Of a stretch of DNA of 64,000 nt, positions 21,757 to 33,191 are shown piece by piece. The position numbers were made by a program, and so were the translations under genes. The stretch lies in NCBI GenBank assembly GCA_022036555.1, contig CM039133.1:5955184-6019183 (forward strand). The letters run 5' to 3'. This DNA comes from Microstegium vimineum. Its lineage: Eukaryota > Streptophyta > Magnoliopsida > Poales > Poaceae. Under the pieces are notes generated by a model. It was not told the origin of the DNA and ran no database searches. It worked only from the letters and a program-made list of their open reading frames with translations. Position 1 is the stretch's first letter; each line of letters starts with the position of its first letter.

Positions 21757-24700
21757 ATGGCGGAGGCCATGATGGGGGTGGTAGTAAGCCTTATCTCCAA
21801 ACTTTCTGTTGCTGCTGTGCTCCGCAGCGAGTCCTACGTGCTGCATGTACTAAAGGAGGACTTAGTCTCCCTCCGGGAGAAGCTGGAGATCATGATGCCC
21901 GCCCTCGAAACGATATGGGAGAAACCGGCTGACGAGCTTGATTCATTCGACAAGATCTGGGCCAGGGATCTGAGGGAGCTGTCCCATGACATAGAGGACA
22001 ACATCGACAGATTCATATTACACTGCATGAACAGCAATCCGGCTGAACAACATGGCCTCAAGAAGATCATTCATATGAGCAAGAATATGTTGGTGAAGCC
22101 TAAGATCCGCCGTCAGATTGCTATTAACATCAAAGAAATCAAGAGCCGTATTGATGAGTTGTCCTACCGACGACGTGATCGGTACATGATTCATAGTGGG
22201 TTTGCTGAACGAAGCATAGTCGCCCATCCTCATGAGTTGGCTCGGTACGAGAAGCCGGCAGACCTCGTTGGTATTGATGAAGCAAGAGAAGAACTAGTGA
22301 AGATGATGATGATGATGGAAGGCAATGACGATGTATCCAAGCAGCAGCAAAAGATAGTTTCGATTGTAGGATTTGCAGGTGTGGGAAAGTCAACTCTTGC
22401 TAACGTCGTGTATCAACAGCTCAAAGGACAATGTGATTGCTCAGCTTTTATATCAGTGTCTCGGGCTCCAGATATGGACAAATTATTCAATGACATTTTC
22501 CACAAACTAGCCCCTAATCATCCTGCAGATGTCAATGTTATCAGTGAAATAAAAGAATTCCTTTCGAACAAAAGGTATGATCACATCACAAAAAGTAGCC
22601 GTCAATTTATTATAAGGATTTTGTTTTCATAAAAATGTGACTAAAAACTTGCTTGTGGCTCACATTAACGACACTAAAGTTTATCTATCTTAATTTCCCT
22701 TATTTGCCGCACCATTTATTTGAATTGTGAGCCCATTAAGTTTTTCTATTCTATAGCATTCTAGAGCTCTTTTTCGACTCGACCTAACTATCTCTACATA
22801 TCTGACACTACATATGTCTGGATCCGAATACATGAAAAGTTTTATTATGTCTATTTGTATCTGTATGCATCTGTCCATATCTAATCCGTATCATCCCTAA
22901 ATGGAGGGGTGCATGCAAACCATCTGTTGTACTATGACTGACATATCTAGAGTTCCCATGAATTGTGATGCTACCGTTAGAAAATTGTTGATAGTGCATA
23001 TCATCACCGTTACAAAACATCGAATTCTATCGAAAGGAAATATTATTGGGTTGTTCAAAGTTGTTGTTAGTTCATGCTTTCTACTGCTTTTATACAAATT
23101 GCATCTCTGATTTATTGTTCTTGCATTTTTATATGTATAGGTACTTCATAGTACTTGATGACTTATGGGAGACATCAAGTTGGGAACCCATTGCTGATGC
23201 TTTTGTGGAAAATAACAACGGAAGTAGAATAATTGTGACCACTCGAATCTCCAAAGTTGCCATAAAAGTAGGTGAAGTTTACATGATGAAACCACTTTCT
23301 TATACCAATTCAAAAAAGTTACTTTATACGAGAATATTTGGTGGTGAAGAGAATTTTCCTGATGAAGATGGATTGGACGAGGCATCTAATGAAATATTAA
23401 AAAAATGTGGTGGTGTGCCATTAGCCATCATTACAATGGCTAGCTTGCTAGCAACTAAGCACAAAAAGGATTGGCTCAACTATATTGATTTTTTTCATGA
23501 AGAAAGCAGAGAAATTGATACATTGATGAGAATATTATCTTTGAGCTATTATGATTTACCTAATTATCTCCGTCTTTGCTTACTATATCTAAGCATATAT
23601 CCGCAAGATCATATTATAAAGAAAAACATGTTGATATGGAGATGGATAGCTGAGAGTTTTGTTTATAGTGAAGCAACCGTTGGCTTATTTGAGCTTGGAG
23701 AATCTTATTTCAAGGAGCTTATAAACAGAAGCCTGATCCAGCTAGTAGAGATTAAAGGCACAGGCCTTGTATATGGTTGTCAAGTTCATGTTTTGGTATT
23801 TCAGTTAATCCGTTCCTTGTCCCGTGAACAAAATTTTGTTTTTGTATTGAATGAAGGGGATCAAATATTTCCATCAATGAAATTTCGCCGTTTAGCCATC
23901 CAGAACATAAAAGAACACAGCCTTGCTGCGGATAATAAGTACCTTGAAGAAGTGAGGTCTTTTAATGCCATTGGATGTCCCATATACATGATACCACCAG
24001 TTTCAAACTTTGATTTGTTGCGTGTTCTTGATTTAGAAAGTTGTGGATCAATGGAAGGTTATGATCTTAAGCATCTTGGAAAATTACTTCTTCTTAGGTT
24101 TATCAGTCTAAGAAATACATTTCTTCGTACGCTCCCAAAGGAAATGGGGCATCTAAGGTTTCTGCAGACTCTTGAATTGGAAGGAAGTAGCGTGGAAGAT
24201 CTACCGGCGAGCATAGGTGAGCTTACAAGTTTGATGTGCCTGAATGCTGACTGGACGACGAGAGTGGCGGACTGGATCGGTAAGCTCACGTCCCTTCAAC
24301 AGTTGGTGATGTACCCTGATGTTAGTAACGATGAGAATTCTGTAAGATGGTTTGTCACCGGGCTGAGAAACCTGATCGATCTAAGAGAGCTCCGTTTTTT
24401 GATTAAACCATATGACGAGGAGCAGCTGAGCTATTTGCTGGAGACTGTTTTAAATCTGCCCAAGATTGAGGTTTTACATTTTGATTTCTATGGTGTACAG
24501 TTAAAAAGAGGAATTCAGTTCGAACCTGCAAGCTTTCTCTCAAAAAATCTCCGATTCCTTGAATTGCCCCGGTTGGAGTTCTCAAGGCTGCCTCCGTGGA
24601 TTAATGCTGAAGATCTTCCCCAGCTCTGTCACTTGTATCTGATGCTGTTTGATGTGGACAAGCATGATCTGGAAAAGCTAGGGGGTTTCATGAAGCTCAC

Positions 24701-27700
24701 CCATCTCCACCTGCTGATGGTGAACACTGAAAGCGGAGATGATAATATTATTTGTGCCAGTGGTGCATTCCGGAATTTAAAATTCTGCAGTATCACTAAA
24801 CCATTCAAGTTTCTGCAAGGAGTCATGCCTAGTCTTGAAGTCCTTGATTTTCATTTCAATGTGCGGCTCCTATGTTACAAGAATTTTGATTTTGATTTTG
24901 GCTTAGGAAACCTCCCGTCGCTTCAGCAAGTCATCGTTCAAATCAATTGTCTGTATTCCTTAACTAAGGAGGTGGACCAAGCTGAGGAAGCCCTGAGGCA
25001 CGCAATCAAAATCCATCCCAACAGTCCAATCCTTGACATAAGCTTGACAGACAATTACGGGGTGAATAACATATTTAATTCTGACAAAGGAAAAGGAGTG
25101 GAGGTGGGCGAAGAGGGTAGCAACTCAGCTTATTATTCAAAATCATTATCGTTCGCACTTGATGGCATCGATGAGCCGATAGAAGAGCTAATAAAAAGGC
25201 TATGCGGAGTGGACCATAATGCATTCTACAAGAAGAAGATGAGGATACTATCCATTGTCAGATCTGACGGATTGGGGAAGACTACTCTTGCCCAAAAGGT
25301 ATTTGACAAGCTTAGTCCGCAATTTGACCATGCAGCGTTTGTTCTGGTGGGGCAAAATCCGGACATGAGAAAAGTTTTCACTGACATTCTCATCAGTTTG
25401 GACAAGCAAAATTATGAAGATTTCCCTGTGGCTATATTGGATATAATGGACCTGATTGGGTTAGTCCGTAAATCACTCATAAACAAGAGGTAAGCAGCAT
25501 CCTTTTTCAATAATATTCAGTTACCAATTGTATGGAAGTGCAACCCACTCAAACATTATTTATACTACTTTCGTTTCAATTAATCCATACACAAATTTTC
25601 ACTATGGAAGCGCTACCGGTTCAGTTTCCTATAGTTGTTATTTTCACTACTGTTTATTGGCGGATCGGGACTAAAGGTCTCTTCCAGTTAAAAAAAATAG
25701 TGCCTCCTACTAACTCATGCTGGCGAACCGGGACTAAATGTCTCTTCCAGTTAATTAAAAAAAATAATGCCTCCTACTAACTCATGCGCCATGAGATCCG
25801 AACCTTGGACCTCCCACACAGCCTCACACACACGAACCACACCATCTACTCAACTTATCTATCAATAGATGAGACTCTTCCTTTTTGATCTCACGCATCG
25901 AGGGACCTTTAGTCCCAGTTCGTAACACCAACCGGGACTAAAGGGTCTATCTTTACTCTCGGTTGATATTTCCAACCGGGACTAAATGTTCTGGATCTTT
26001 AGTCCCCGGTTGGTAACACCAACCGAGACTAAAGGGGACTTTTTAGCCCCGGATGGTGTTACCAACCGGGACTAATGATCTATTAGTCTTGGACGTATTT
26101 TTTTTCGAGACTAAAGCTCATTTTGGACATCGACCAAAGGCTTGTTCTCTAGTAGTGATTGGGGGTCCTGGCCTTCCCCCGTCCCCCTGCTCCTAGACCT
26201 ATGATCAGTCTCTATAACAAATTCTATCGACTCTTTTAGTCGCTACACCCTCATATGACTGACTAGTATACTTATCAAAGGGATTGGATCCAATATCGGT
26301 CTCTCTAAACAAAGATCCCAATGTCTAGCCACTTAGTGTCGAAAATATTGTGAACCAAAAGATTAACCAATGGCAAATGTTTAGCCCATGCAAAATTAAT
26401 AAATGAAAGGTGTTACAATCTAGGGGCCACCTTATTAATGTTTATTGTTGTGTTATGTAAAGGAATTTCATATATCTTTTTCATTTGTCACAGTAAAGAT
26501 ATCTATTATTATTAAGCATCATGGATTATAACTATGGGAATATATTGCTTTGCTAGGTTTTTTGTTGTGGTCGATGATATATGGGATTTAAAAGCATGGG
26601 ACATAATAAAGTGTGCATTGATCGAAAATAGCAACGGCAGTGCAGTTCTGAAAACGGCAAGTCGCCAAAACTGGGATCGTCTGAACTGGGGAGCATCTGA
26701 GGATGACAAATCACATTTTAATCCAGGCAAGCAGTCAAGCCTTCGTTCAACAACTGACTTCATTAATGAATTTTTCTACAAAAAACTATTTGAATCAGAA
26801 GACAAGTGCCCTCCTTATCTGAAAGATATATGTGAAAAGCTCATAGAAATATGTGATGGGATCCTGTCAGACGTCGATGTGACCGTGGAATTGCTTGGAA
26901 GAGTACCTAGGACACTGAAGGACTGGCAGGCAGTGTATGACAGAAGGAAACTAGCTCTTTCATCATATCCTTGTTTACCTGATTGTGTACAGAAGTGCTT
27001 GCAGTATTTCTGTATGTTTCGACAAGGTTATGAGATCAACGCAGAACTCTTAGTGTGGCATGGATAGCTCAAGGTTTCGTACAGGAGACTGAAGGAGAAA
27101 AGGATCTGCAGAAACTCGGAAAAGTCTACCTTAGTGACCTTATAAAGGGAAAGATGATCGAAGCAGTGGAGGTTAATGCTGATGGCACGGCCCTCTCATG
27201 CCGTGCGTACGACTTCGTGCATGATTTTATCGTTTCAAGGTCAACGGAAGAAAAATTCATTGCAATTCTAAATGACTCAAAATCGAAGGGCAGAGCTTTG
27301 CCAGCTACAGTTCACGGACTGTCCATCCAGGGAAATCACCCCCAACCAAAAGCTTGGTTTTCCAATGTAAAGTCACTTGTTGCTGCTTGTGATAATTTGC
27401 CACCTGTCTCAGGGTTTCGAGATCTACTTGTTATGGATTTAGGGGGCTGTGATTCTTTGCAGGTTGGTCATCTCACCGGTATAAGTAAAACAACAAATTT
27501 GGTATATCTGGCCATAGGAGGTAAATGTATCACTGCCATACCACGAGAAATTGCGAAGCTGAAACATCTAAGGACATTGGATTTAAGTGCAAGTGGTCTA
27601 AGTGAATTGCCACAGTGTGTTTTATTGCTAAGTGATTTGGAACGCCTATTTGTTAATAGTCATATGAAGATACCTGATGGGATCCAAAAAATGTCAGCTT

Positions 27701-29239
27701 TACAAGAACTTGGAGACATCAATATTGTTAAGCCAAATTTACTTAAAAAGCTCCATAAACTAAGTAAGTTGAGGGTTCTCAGAATTGCAATGTGGTCTTG
27801 GGATGAGGGTAAGAGCTCTGTTAAAGTATGGTGGGATACCCTGCTTTCAGTGGCCGGGTTCTGCGAAAACATTGAGAGTCTCAGCATACTGACATTCTGC
27901 TCCCTGGATTTCATGGATGGTTCCGATGATAGGAATTGGACCCCACAAACACTCCGAAATCTTGAGATAAGGCACAGTGCGTTTTACAATAAACTGCCAA
28001 GTTGGTTTAACTCACTTTCCAACATCTTCTCGTTAACAATCGAGGTCAACAAGTTGTCAGAGAACATCCTTAGTACTCTGGGAAAGCTGTCTGCTCTTCT
28101 TTCCCTTTCCCTGACATCCAAAGAAGTGCCAGAAGTATACATTGACATCGTCCCTGATACATTCGAGAAACTAGAAAGCTTAAAGTTGATGTGCAATGCA
28201 ATGGTAGAGATGTTTGCACAACCACAATCAAATGCTTCGCAGCAGCTCAAAAGGCTTACGATTGTGTTCCAAGCTTCACGTACAAAAGACATAAACAAAG
28301 TTTTCAGGTTTGGTTTGCACAACCTGCGTTCCCTAGAGCACGTTCGTGTTGAAATAAACTGTTTCAATGCAAACCATCAGATGGTGAGTGATGCAGAAGA
28401 TGCAATTCGGAAAGAACTGTCCAGGGTTGGCAGTGGCAGCAGTCAGCCAAATCTGGAAATACGAAGACTTGAGGAAGAAAATATGATAGAAGAAGAGGAC
28501 CGAACCACAGGTCATCATGTAGCTAGTACATCCTCTTTGGTAAGTTGAATTGTTGATTAATTCATTAAGATATACTGCTAGTTACCGGCACAATTTTCTG
28601 AAATACCTGTTTCATCAATTCAGAAAACCGAAGGTAATGGCGATGAATCTGATTCAATGGATGTTTTTGAGGTATGTCATTTGAGCAAAACAAAGTCTTA
28701 TATTATTGCCGTACCCAAAGCAACTTAAGTGCTGTAAATAGCAAAAATCTGTGCACGTCTTTTCCTATAAAGCAACACCATTACACCAATCTTAGTATCC
28801 GTGCACGTGTAGCAATAAACTAATGTTTGATCCTTGGATTTTGCAGTCTACTATGAAAATTATGCAAGCAGAACCTGTTGTTGTTGGGCCAGCACCAATG
28901 TCCAATGCTGAGGTTGTTTCCAAGGTCCTCTACCGCAACAGCTCCAACAACACATTTTTAAAGAACGTTGGTATCGTGGCGAGCTCTATGAAAATAGAGA
29001 AATCAACAGAGAGAGCGCTCTGGCAAGAACATGCTACTGAAAAGCAAGGTTCAACTACTCTCCACCTAGAAGTAGATGTCCTAAAGAAGAAGTGTGAGGT
29101 TACAGAGCAAGCACTGGCAAACACTAAAAAAGAGTTGGCGAACACTCAAACAGAGTTTGAGGAGTTCAAGAAGCAAATGGAAGAGAACAATTTGCTCCTT
29201 AAGCGTATCTTGCAATTGAACAACGCTGGTACTTCATAG
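21757..29239 (+). CDS. Tandem CC-NBS-LRR-NBS-LRR immune receptor with coiled-coil tail
   Basis: Predicted intracellular NLR receptor. Exons: 21757-22574, 23141-25489, 26557-28539, 28624-28671, 28847-29239, all GT-AG; total 5591 nt, one short of 1864 codons. The N-terminal coiled coil (about 1-170) has DIEDNIDRF. First NB-ARC: P-loop GFAGVGKSTLA (about 203), kinase-2 YFIVLDDLW (274), GSRIIVTTR, CGGVPLAI (about 362), then VHVLV where VHDLV is usual. LRRs run from about 510 to 900. A second NB-ARC without its own coiled coil follows: P-loop RSDGLGKTTLA (about 980), kinase-2 FFVVVDDIW (about 1058); its RNBS-B and GLPL motifs are degenerate. More LRRs reach about 1670, then a tail. Both NB-ARCs are split by a phase-2 intron at the same codon. 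One base appears missing near 27058 (WHG then stop versus AWIAQGFV). It is either a lightly damaged gene or a sequencing slip. Confidence 0.8.
25645..26157. mobile_element. Short CACTA-type (En/Spm) non-autonomous element in the NLR intron
   Basis: This 513-bp element starts CACTACT and ends AGTAGTG. Its interior holds repeated copies of AACCGGGACTAAA and TTTAGTCCCGGTTGGT-like arms that fold on one another. Flanking triplets are TTT and ATT, so the 3-bp duplication is imperfect. It lies wholly within the intron 25490-26556 and so need not affect the protein. Its hairpin arms could give small RNAs. Confidence 0.65.
28624..29239 (+). other. Transposase-like C-terminal extension of the NLR (last two exons)
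   Basis: A 48-nt exon (acidic, NGDESDSMDVFE) and a 393-nt exon add about 146 residues after the LRRs. The last exon reads PMSNAEVVSKVLYRNSS, then TFLKNVGI, then a long heptad-rich coiled coil (EVDVLKKKCEVTEQALANTK). This order resembles the C-terminal region of plant Ptta/En/Spm (Transposase_24) proteins. That is a family resemblance from memory, not a search result. If correct, it is an integrated domain taken from a CACTA element. Confidence 0.55.
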
Positions 29240-29743
29240 CCCTCATCTCCTGTGGTTGTGGCTTTATGGCGTGAACTTCTATCATTACTTGTTCTAAACT
29301 TGACTAGTTATATATCTGCTTGTGAAATATTATGTTCGTGTGAACTTGAACTATGTGTGGTGAAATATGTTGTCATTCTATCTGACTTGTTTTGTGACGA
29401 ATAAATGGATGGTTATTCTGCCGAGTTGTTTTTTTATTTGTTTTGTGACGAAATGTGTTGTCATTCTCTATAGAATAACTGTGCACAATGCTAGTCAAGA
29501 GGATGATACATGCAAGCTGGCCATGAGAACTTATTACAAAAGATCATTCAACAGTCAGAAATGATTGGACCGCAATGGGAGAAGAGACGGCATGAGTCAT
29601 ATGCGTCGGGTGGGGAAGAAAGGGAATATAATCAAAATGGTACATAGGATGGAGTGTGTAACCAGTGATAATGGTGGGTAATTTCCACCCATATCGACGA
29701 GAAGGTATGAAACATTAATTCGTGGAGCATCTGTGAGAAAATC
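29240..29743 (+). other. 3' flank of the NLR gene
   Basis: Probable 3' UTR and downstream DNA. It contains a partial direct repeat (TTGTTTTGTGACGAA at about 29385-29399 and 29439-29453, each near TTGTCATTCT). No further coding frame is seen before the A2 LTR begins. Confidence 0.45.
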
Positions 29744-31182
29744 TGTCGGTGTTATGACCCGGGGGTCAAGTCCACCGGCTAGTAAATTTATATATTGCGT
29801 GCTCCCTCTCCCAGATGTGATGCAAGGACACAAGATTTATTCTGGTTCGGGCAAAGAAGGTCCTACGTCCAGCGGGGGAGGATAGATTGTATTATCTTGC
29901 ACCGAAGTGCTCGTACAGGGGGGTACAAGCAGGTTTACACGGGGGTGCTCAGAGTGAGCTGAGGCCTAAGGCTAGCAGGGTTATCTTAGGCGGTCGGTTG
30001 GTTGCTCGAGGGGTCGACCGAGCAACGGGGTGTGTGGAGTGTGAGGATTAGAGCTAAAGTCTGAGTGCGAAGTGTCCGGGCGAATGTGGGATTATGCGAG
30101 AGTTGTCGCGAAAAAGGTCGTCCGAAAGAAGTGGAGTCCCCTTTCTTCTATCTCGGTGTCCCCTTTTATAGACCAAGGGGAGGCTCGAGGGTACAGGGTC
30201 CTAAATTGTTGTAGCGTGGGAGTCGTGTCCGCGGCATAGTATTGGCGAAGGGATGTCGAGCATTATGGCGGCGTGGCCTTCCCGTCCTTCCGGCGCTCCG
30301 GGCATGGTGACAGTAGACTAGGCGTTGCTGCACGTCGCGGCACAGTAGGGTCGTCCTTCTGTAGGTGGGTGCGAGTCCCATAGTTGAAGTGGGACGGGGC
30401 GGATGGGACGGGCCCTATACCGGAGTTGTTGGAGGTAGGGGTCGAGCCCCCCAGTCGAGGGGTGGGGTCGAGCCCTGCGTGGCCTCGTCGTATCCCTGAA
30501 GACGCCGTCGAGGGCCGTCCTGTTCACGTCTCGAGGGGTACTTCTGGAGTCCGTACTCGCGACGTGGTTACAGCGGCAACACAGTTGACGGAGGTCTGGG
30601 ACATGGTGGTGAGCTGATGGATTTGACTGCGGTCGTGGGCGCCCATGGCGTTAGGCGGATTCCCTTTAACCCATACCGGGAGAAGTTGGGCTGATCGAGC
30701 TTCCTGTCCGGGGTCGTTCGTTCGACCCCTTTCCGTCAGTTAGAGTAGAGGCGGAGGCGGAGGGGTCGTTCGTTCGACCCCTGGTCCGTCATTCGGCGTA
30801 GAGGCGGAGGCGGAGGGGTCATTCGTTCGACCCCTGGTCCATCATTCGGCATCAAGGCGGAGGCGGAGGGGTCGTTCGTTCGACCCCTGGTCCGTCATTC
30901 GGCGTCGAGGTAGAGGCGGAGGGGTCGTTCGTTCGACCCCTGGTCCGTCATTCGGCGTCGAGGTAGAGGCGGAGGGGTCGTTCATTCGACCCCTGGTCCG
31001 TCATCTTTCCAGAAGCAGGTTGGCCCACGACTGGTCGCTATCGCCGGTGCAGGGGGCCTTCGTGTGATGGGCCCTTCTTTGCTGACTTGAGCGGTTGGTG
31101 GGTTCCTGTCTTAAAAATGGTTGCTATGTTAAGCGTTAAATTATCGAAGGGTTTAGGGTACCCCTTACCTCTGTACCCGACA
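29744..31182 (-). repeat. 3' LTR of A2
   Basis: A 1439-bp LTR; on the minus strand it begins TGTCGGGTACAGAGG (31182) and ends ATAACACCGACA (29744). It includes the six-copy tandem array at 30710-31010. The target duplication cannot be tested because the other end is outside the window. Confidence 0.88.
30710..31010. repeat. 53-bp tandem repeat, six copies, in the A2 LTR
   Basis: Units start at 30710, 30762, 30815, 30868, 30921 and 30974. Each has the palindrome-like core GGGGTCGTTCGTTCGACCCC followed by GGTCCGTCATTCGG. The truncated A1 LTR keeps two related units (14776-14840). Confidence 0.88.
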
Positions 31183-31194
31183 GTAGCCCCTGAG

Positions 31195-31227
31195 CCTCTG
31201 TGCGGATAAGGAGAATCCGCATAGGGG
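31195..31227 (-). other. Hairpin next to the polypurine tract of A2
   Basis: CCTCTGTGCGGAT and ATCCGCATAGGGG form a near-perfect stem, immediately internal to the tract GGCTCAGGGGCTAC (minus strand) at 31183-31196. It is the counterpart of 14511-14543. Confidence 0.65.
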
Positions 31228-31236
31228 CTTTTGGCA

Positions 31237-31540
31237 TTGATCTGCAGAGTTAGTAAGAGATTCGATTCTCCGTGGGGTGCGCGCGAGCGCACCCCGCGGG
31301 GGTAGCCCCCGAGGCCCCAGAGGAGTGATTAAGAACTCCTCTGGGGGCTATGATATGTGTTTTCTCGGGGGGAGTAAGGATTACCCGGAGCTTTTTGCCC
31401 TTGATCTGCAGGGTCAGTAAGAGGTTCGATTCTCCGTGGGGTGCGCGCGAGCGCACCCCGCGGGGGTAGCCCCCGAGGCCCCAGAGGAGTGATTAAGAAC
31501 TCCTCTGGGGGCTATGATGTGTTTTATTGAGGGGATTTAA
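31237..31540 (-). repeat. Tandem duplication with GC-rich hairpin (164-bp period)
   Basis: Copies start at 31237 and 31401 (TTGATCTGCAG). Each holds the perfect 9-bp stem GGGGTGCGC/GCGCACCCC with a GCGA loop, and a second stem AGAGGAGT/ACTCCTCT. Confidence 0.8.
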
Positions 31541-33191
31541 GGTTACCTGGAGACGTGGCGCCCTATCGAGGGGTCGATTCCGTTTGCCAGGCTATGAGCG
31601 TTCCTTTCCCTGAAAAGAGGTGCTAGAGGGCGGCTATCGAACCCTTCCGAGGGCCAGCCTTCGCTCCCACGAGCGTTACTGGAGTCATAGCGCCCCTACT
31701 GAGAGATCAACTTTGTCTGCCAGGCCACGAGTGTTTTCGACCCTCTTTCGTCGAGGGGTGTCGTGCGTAGTCGGGCCCTCGAGCCCTGCGTGGCTGGGCT
31801 TTCACTACCTCATAGTGTCCTTCCCACGGATCCTTGCGTTCGGATTGCGGGGCGAAGAGCATCATGCTATCCCCGTTAGGACCAGCCTCGAAGTCCTCTA
31901 TGAGCTGGTGTCGGGCAGGTATCCATAGAAATGGTGCCCAGTACTGGTAAAAATCCAAGTGAGAACTCGTGCCCCATTCGATAGGGGTCGATTAGGAGCC
32001 CGGAGGTGTTCTCATTAAGTAAGACCGTATGGCCTACCTAGGTGCCAGCTTCGTTCGATGGAAGCTGGTGGCTCGATGCCTCCCGGCATAGGGATCCTTG
32101 GGTATTCCGTGGTTATGCCTCGGATATGTCCCAGGGGACCTCGAGAGTTCGTTCTCGAGCTAGAGGCACGCGCCTGGCCCCCCAGGGTCATCCCTGACTC
32201 GCATACTCGAGGGCGGCTGTCGAACCCCGTTCGTGGGGTCAGCCTCCGCCCCCTCGAGATTTTAGGGGTGGACCGGAGTCCGTAACCATGGGTCCTTCCT
32301 GACCTCAGGTACTCGAGGGCGGTTGTTGAACCCTATGCAAGGGCCAGCCTTCGCTCCCTCAAGATTTGACGGATGGTTCGTCATCCACCGCTAGCCTCCG
32401 AAGGTCAAATCCTACCCTGTGGAATGCGGAGGGGGGAGTGGGTATTTGTATTGAACATGGGGACATACCTGTGCCTTTGTTGGATCTATCCGTTGGGCTC
32501 GAGTCCTCGAGGGAGGCTGTCGAACCCTGTGTAAGGGCCAGCCTTTGCCCCCTCGAGACTTGGGAGTGGACTGGAGTTGATAACCCGAGGTCCCCTCAGA
32601 CCTCAGGTACTCGAGGGTGGCTGTCGAGCCCCGTTCGTGGGTTGGCCTTTGTCCCCTCGAGATTTTGGGGATGGACCGGAGTCCATAACCCGAGGTCATT
32701 TCTGTCCTCAGGTACTTGAGGGTGGCTGTCAAACCCCTTTCGAGGGCCAGCCTTCGTTCCCTCGAGATTTTGATGGACTGGCCGTCGTTGGTTGCTTACC
32801 TCCGAAGATAACGCTTACCGCCGCGCGCCTTTTTAGGAGACGTCCGTTCGGTCGCAACAGTGGCAGACGCAAGGCGGAGTACGGTGCAGGACCCGATGAT
32901 GGGACATGACGGCTTACCCTGGAGGAATACGAGGAGGTGGTATACAAGCGCATTAAATGCGGAGATTCACTTGCCTGTTTGTCAGATCCGCCCGTTGGCC
33001 TCCCGGTTATAAATATCGGAAGCGAGGAGTCCGCCGCTCCTTTCTCGCATTTGCCTTCCTTGCCTCTTTCTTCCCGCCGTTGCCTCAGACGCCCTTTGAG
33101 CCAGACTTCTGCGCACGCGAGAGAAAAGAGAGGAGAGATTGGGAACGTACCTTCCGCCCCCACGTCCGGGCGCGTCACCCTCCCTGCCCCC
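31541..33191 (-). other. A2 3' untranslated region with degenerate repeats
   Basis: GC-rich DNA made of several units around CTCGAGGGCGGCTGTCGAACCC (about 32205, 32310, 32505, 32610 and 32720), related to the A1 repeats at 12771-14205. No protein-coding signal beyond repeat shadows. The last 300 bp are the leader of the antisense ORF. Confidence 0.6.

Noticed and set aside
28823..29239. Separate small gene for the coiled-coil protein
   Set aside because: It begins after a clear splice acceptor in phase with the preceding NLR exons, so a shared transcript is more likely; an independent gene cannot be fully excluded.
30710..31010. Regular 53-bp repeats, CRISPR-like at first sight
   Set aside because: No variable spacers, repeats are contiguous, and the array lies inside a plant retrotransposon LTR.
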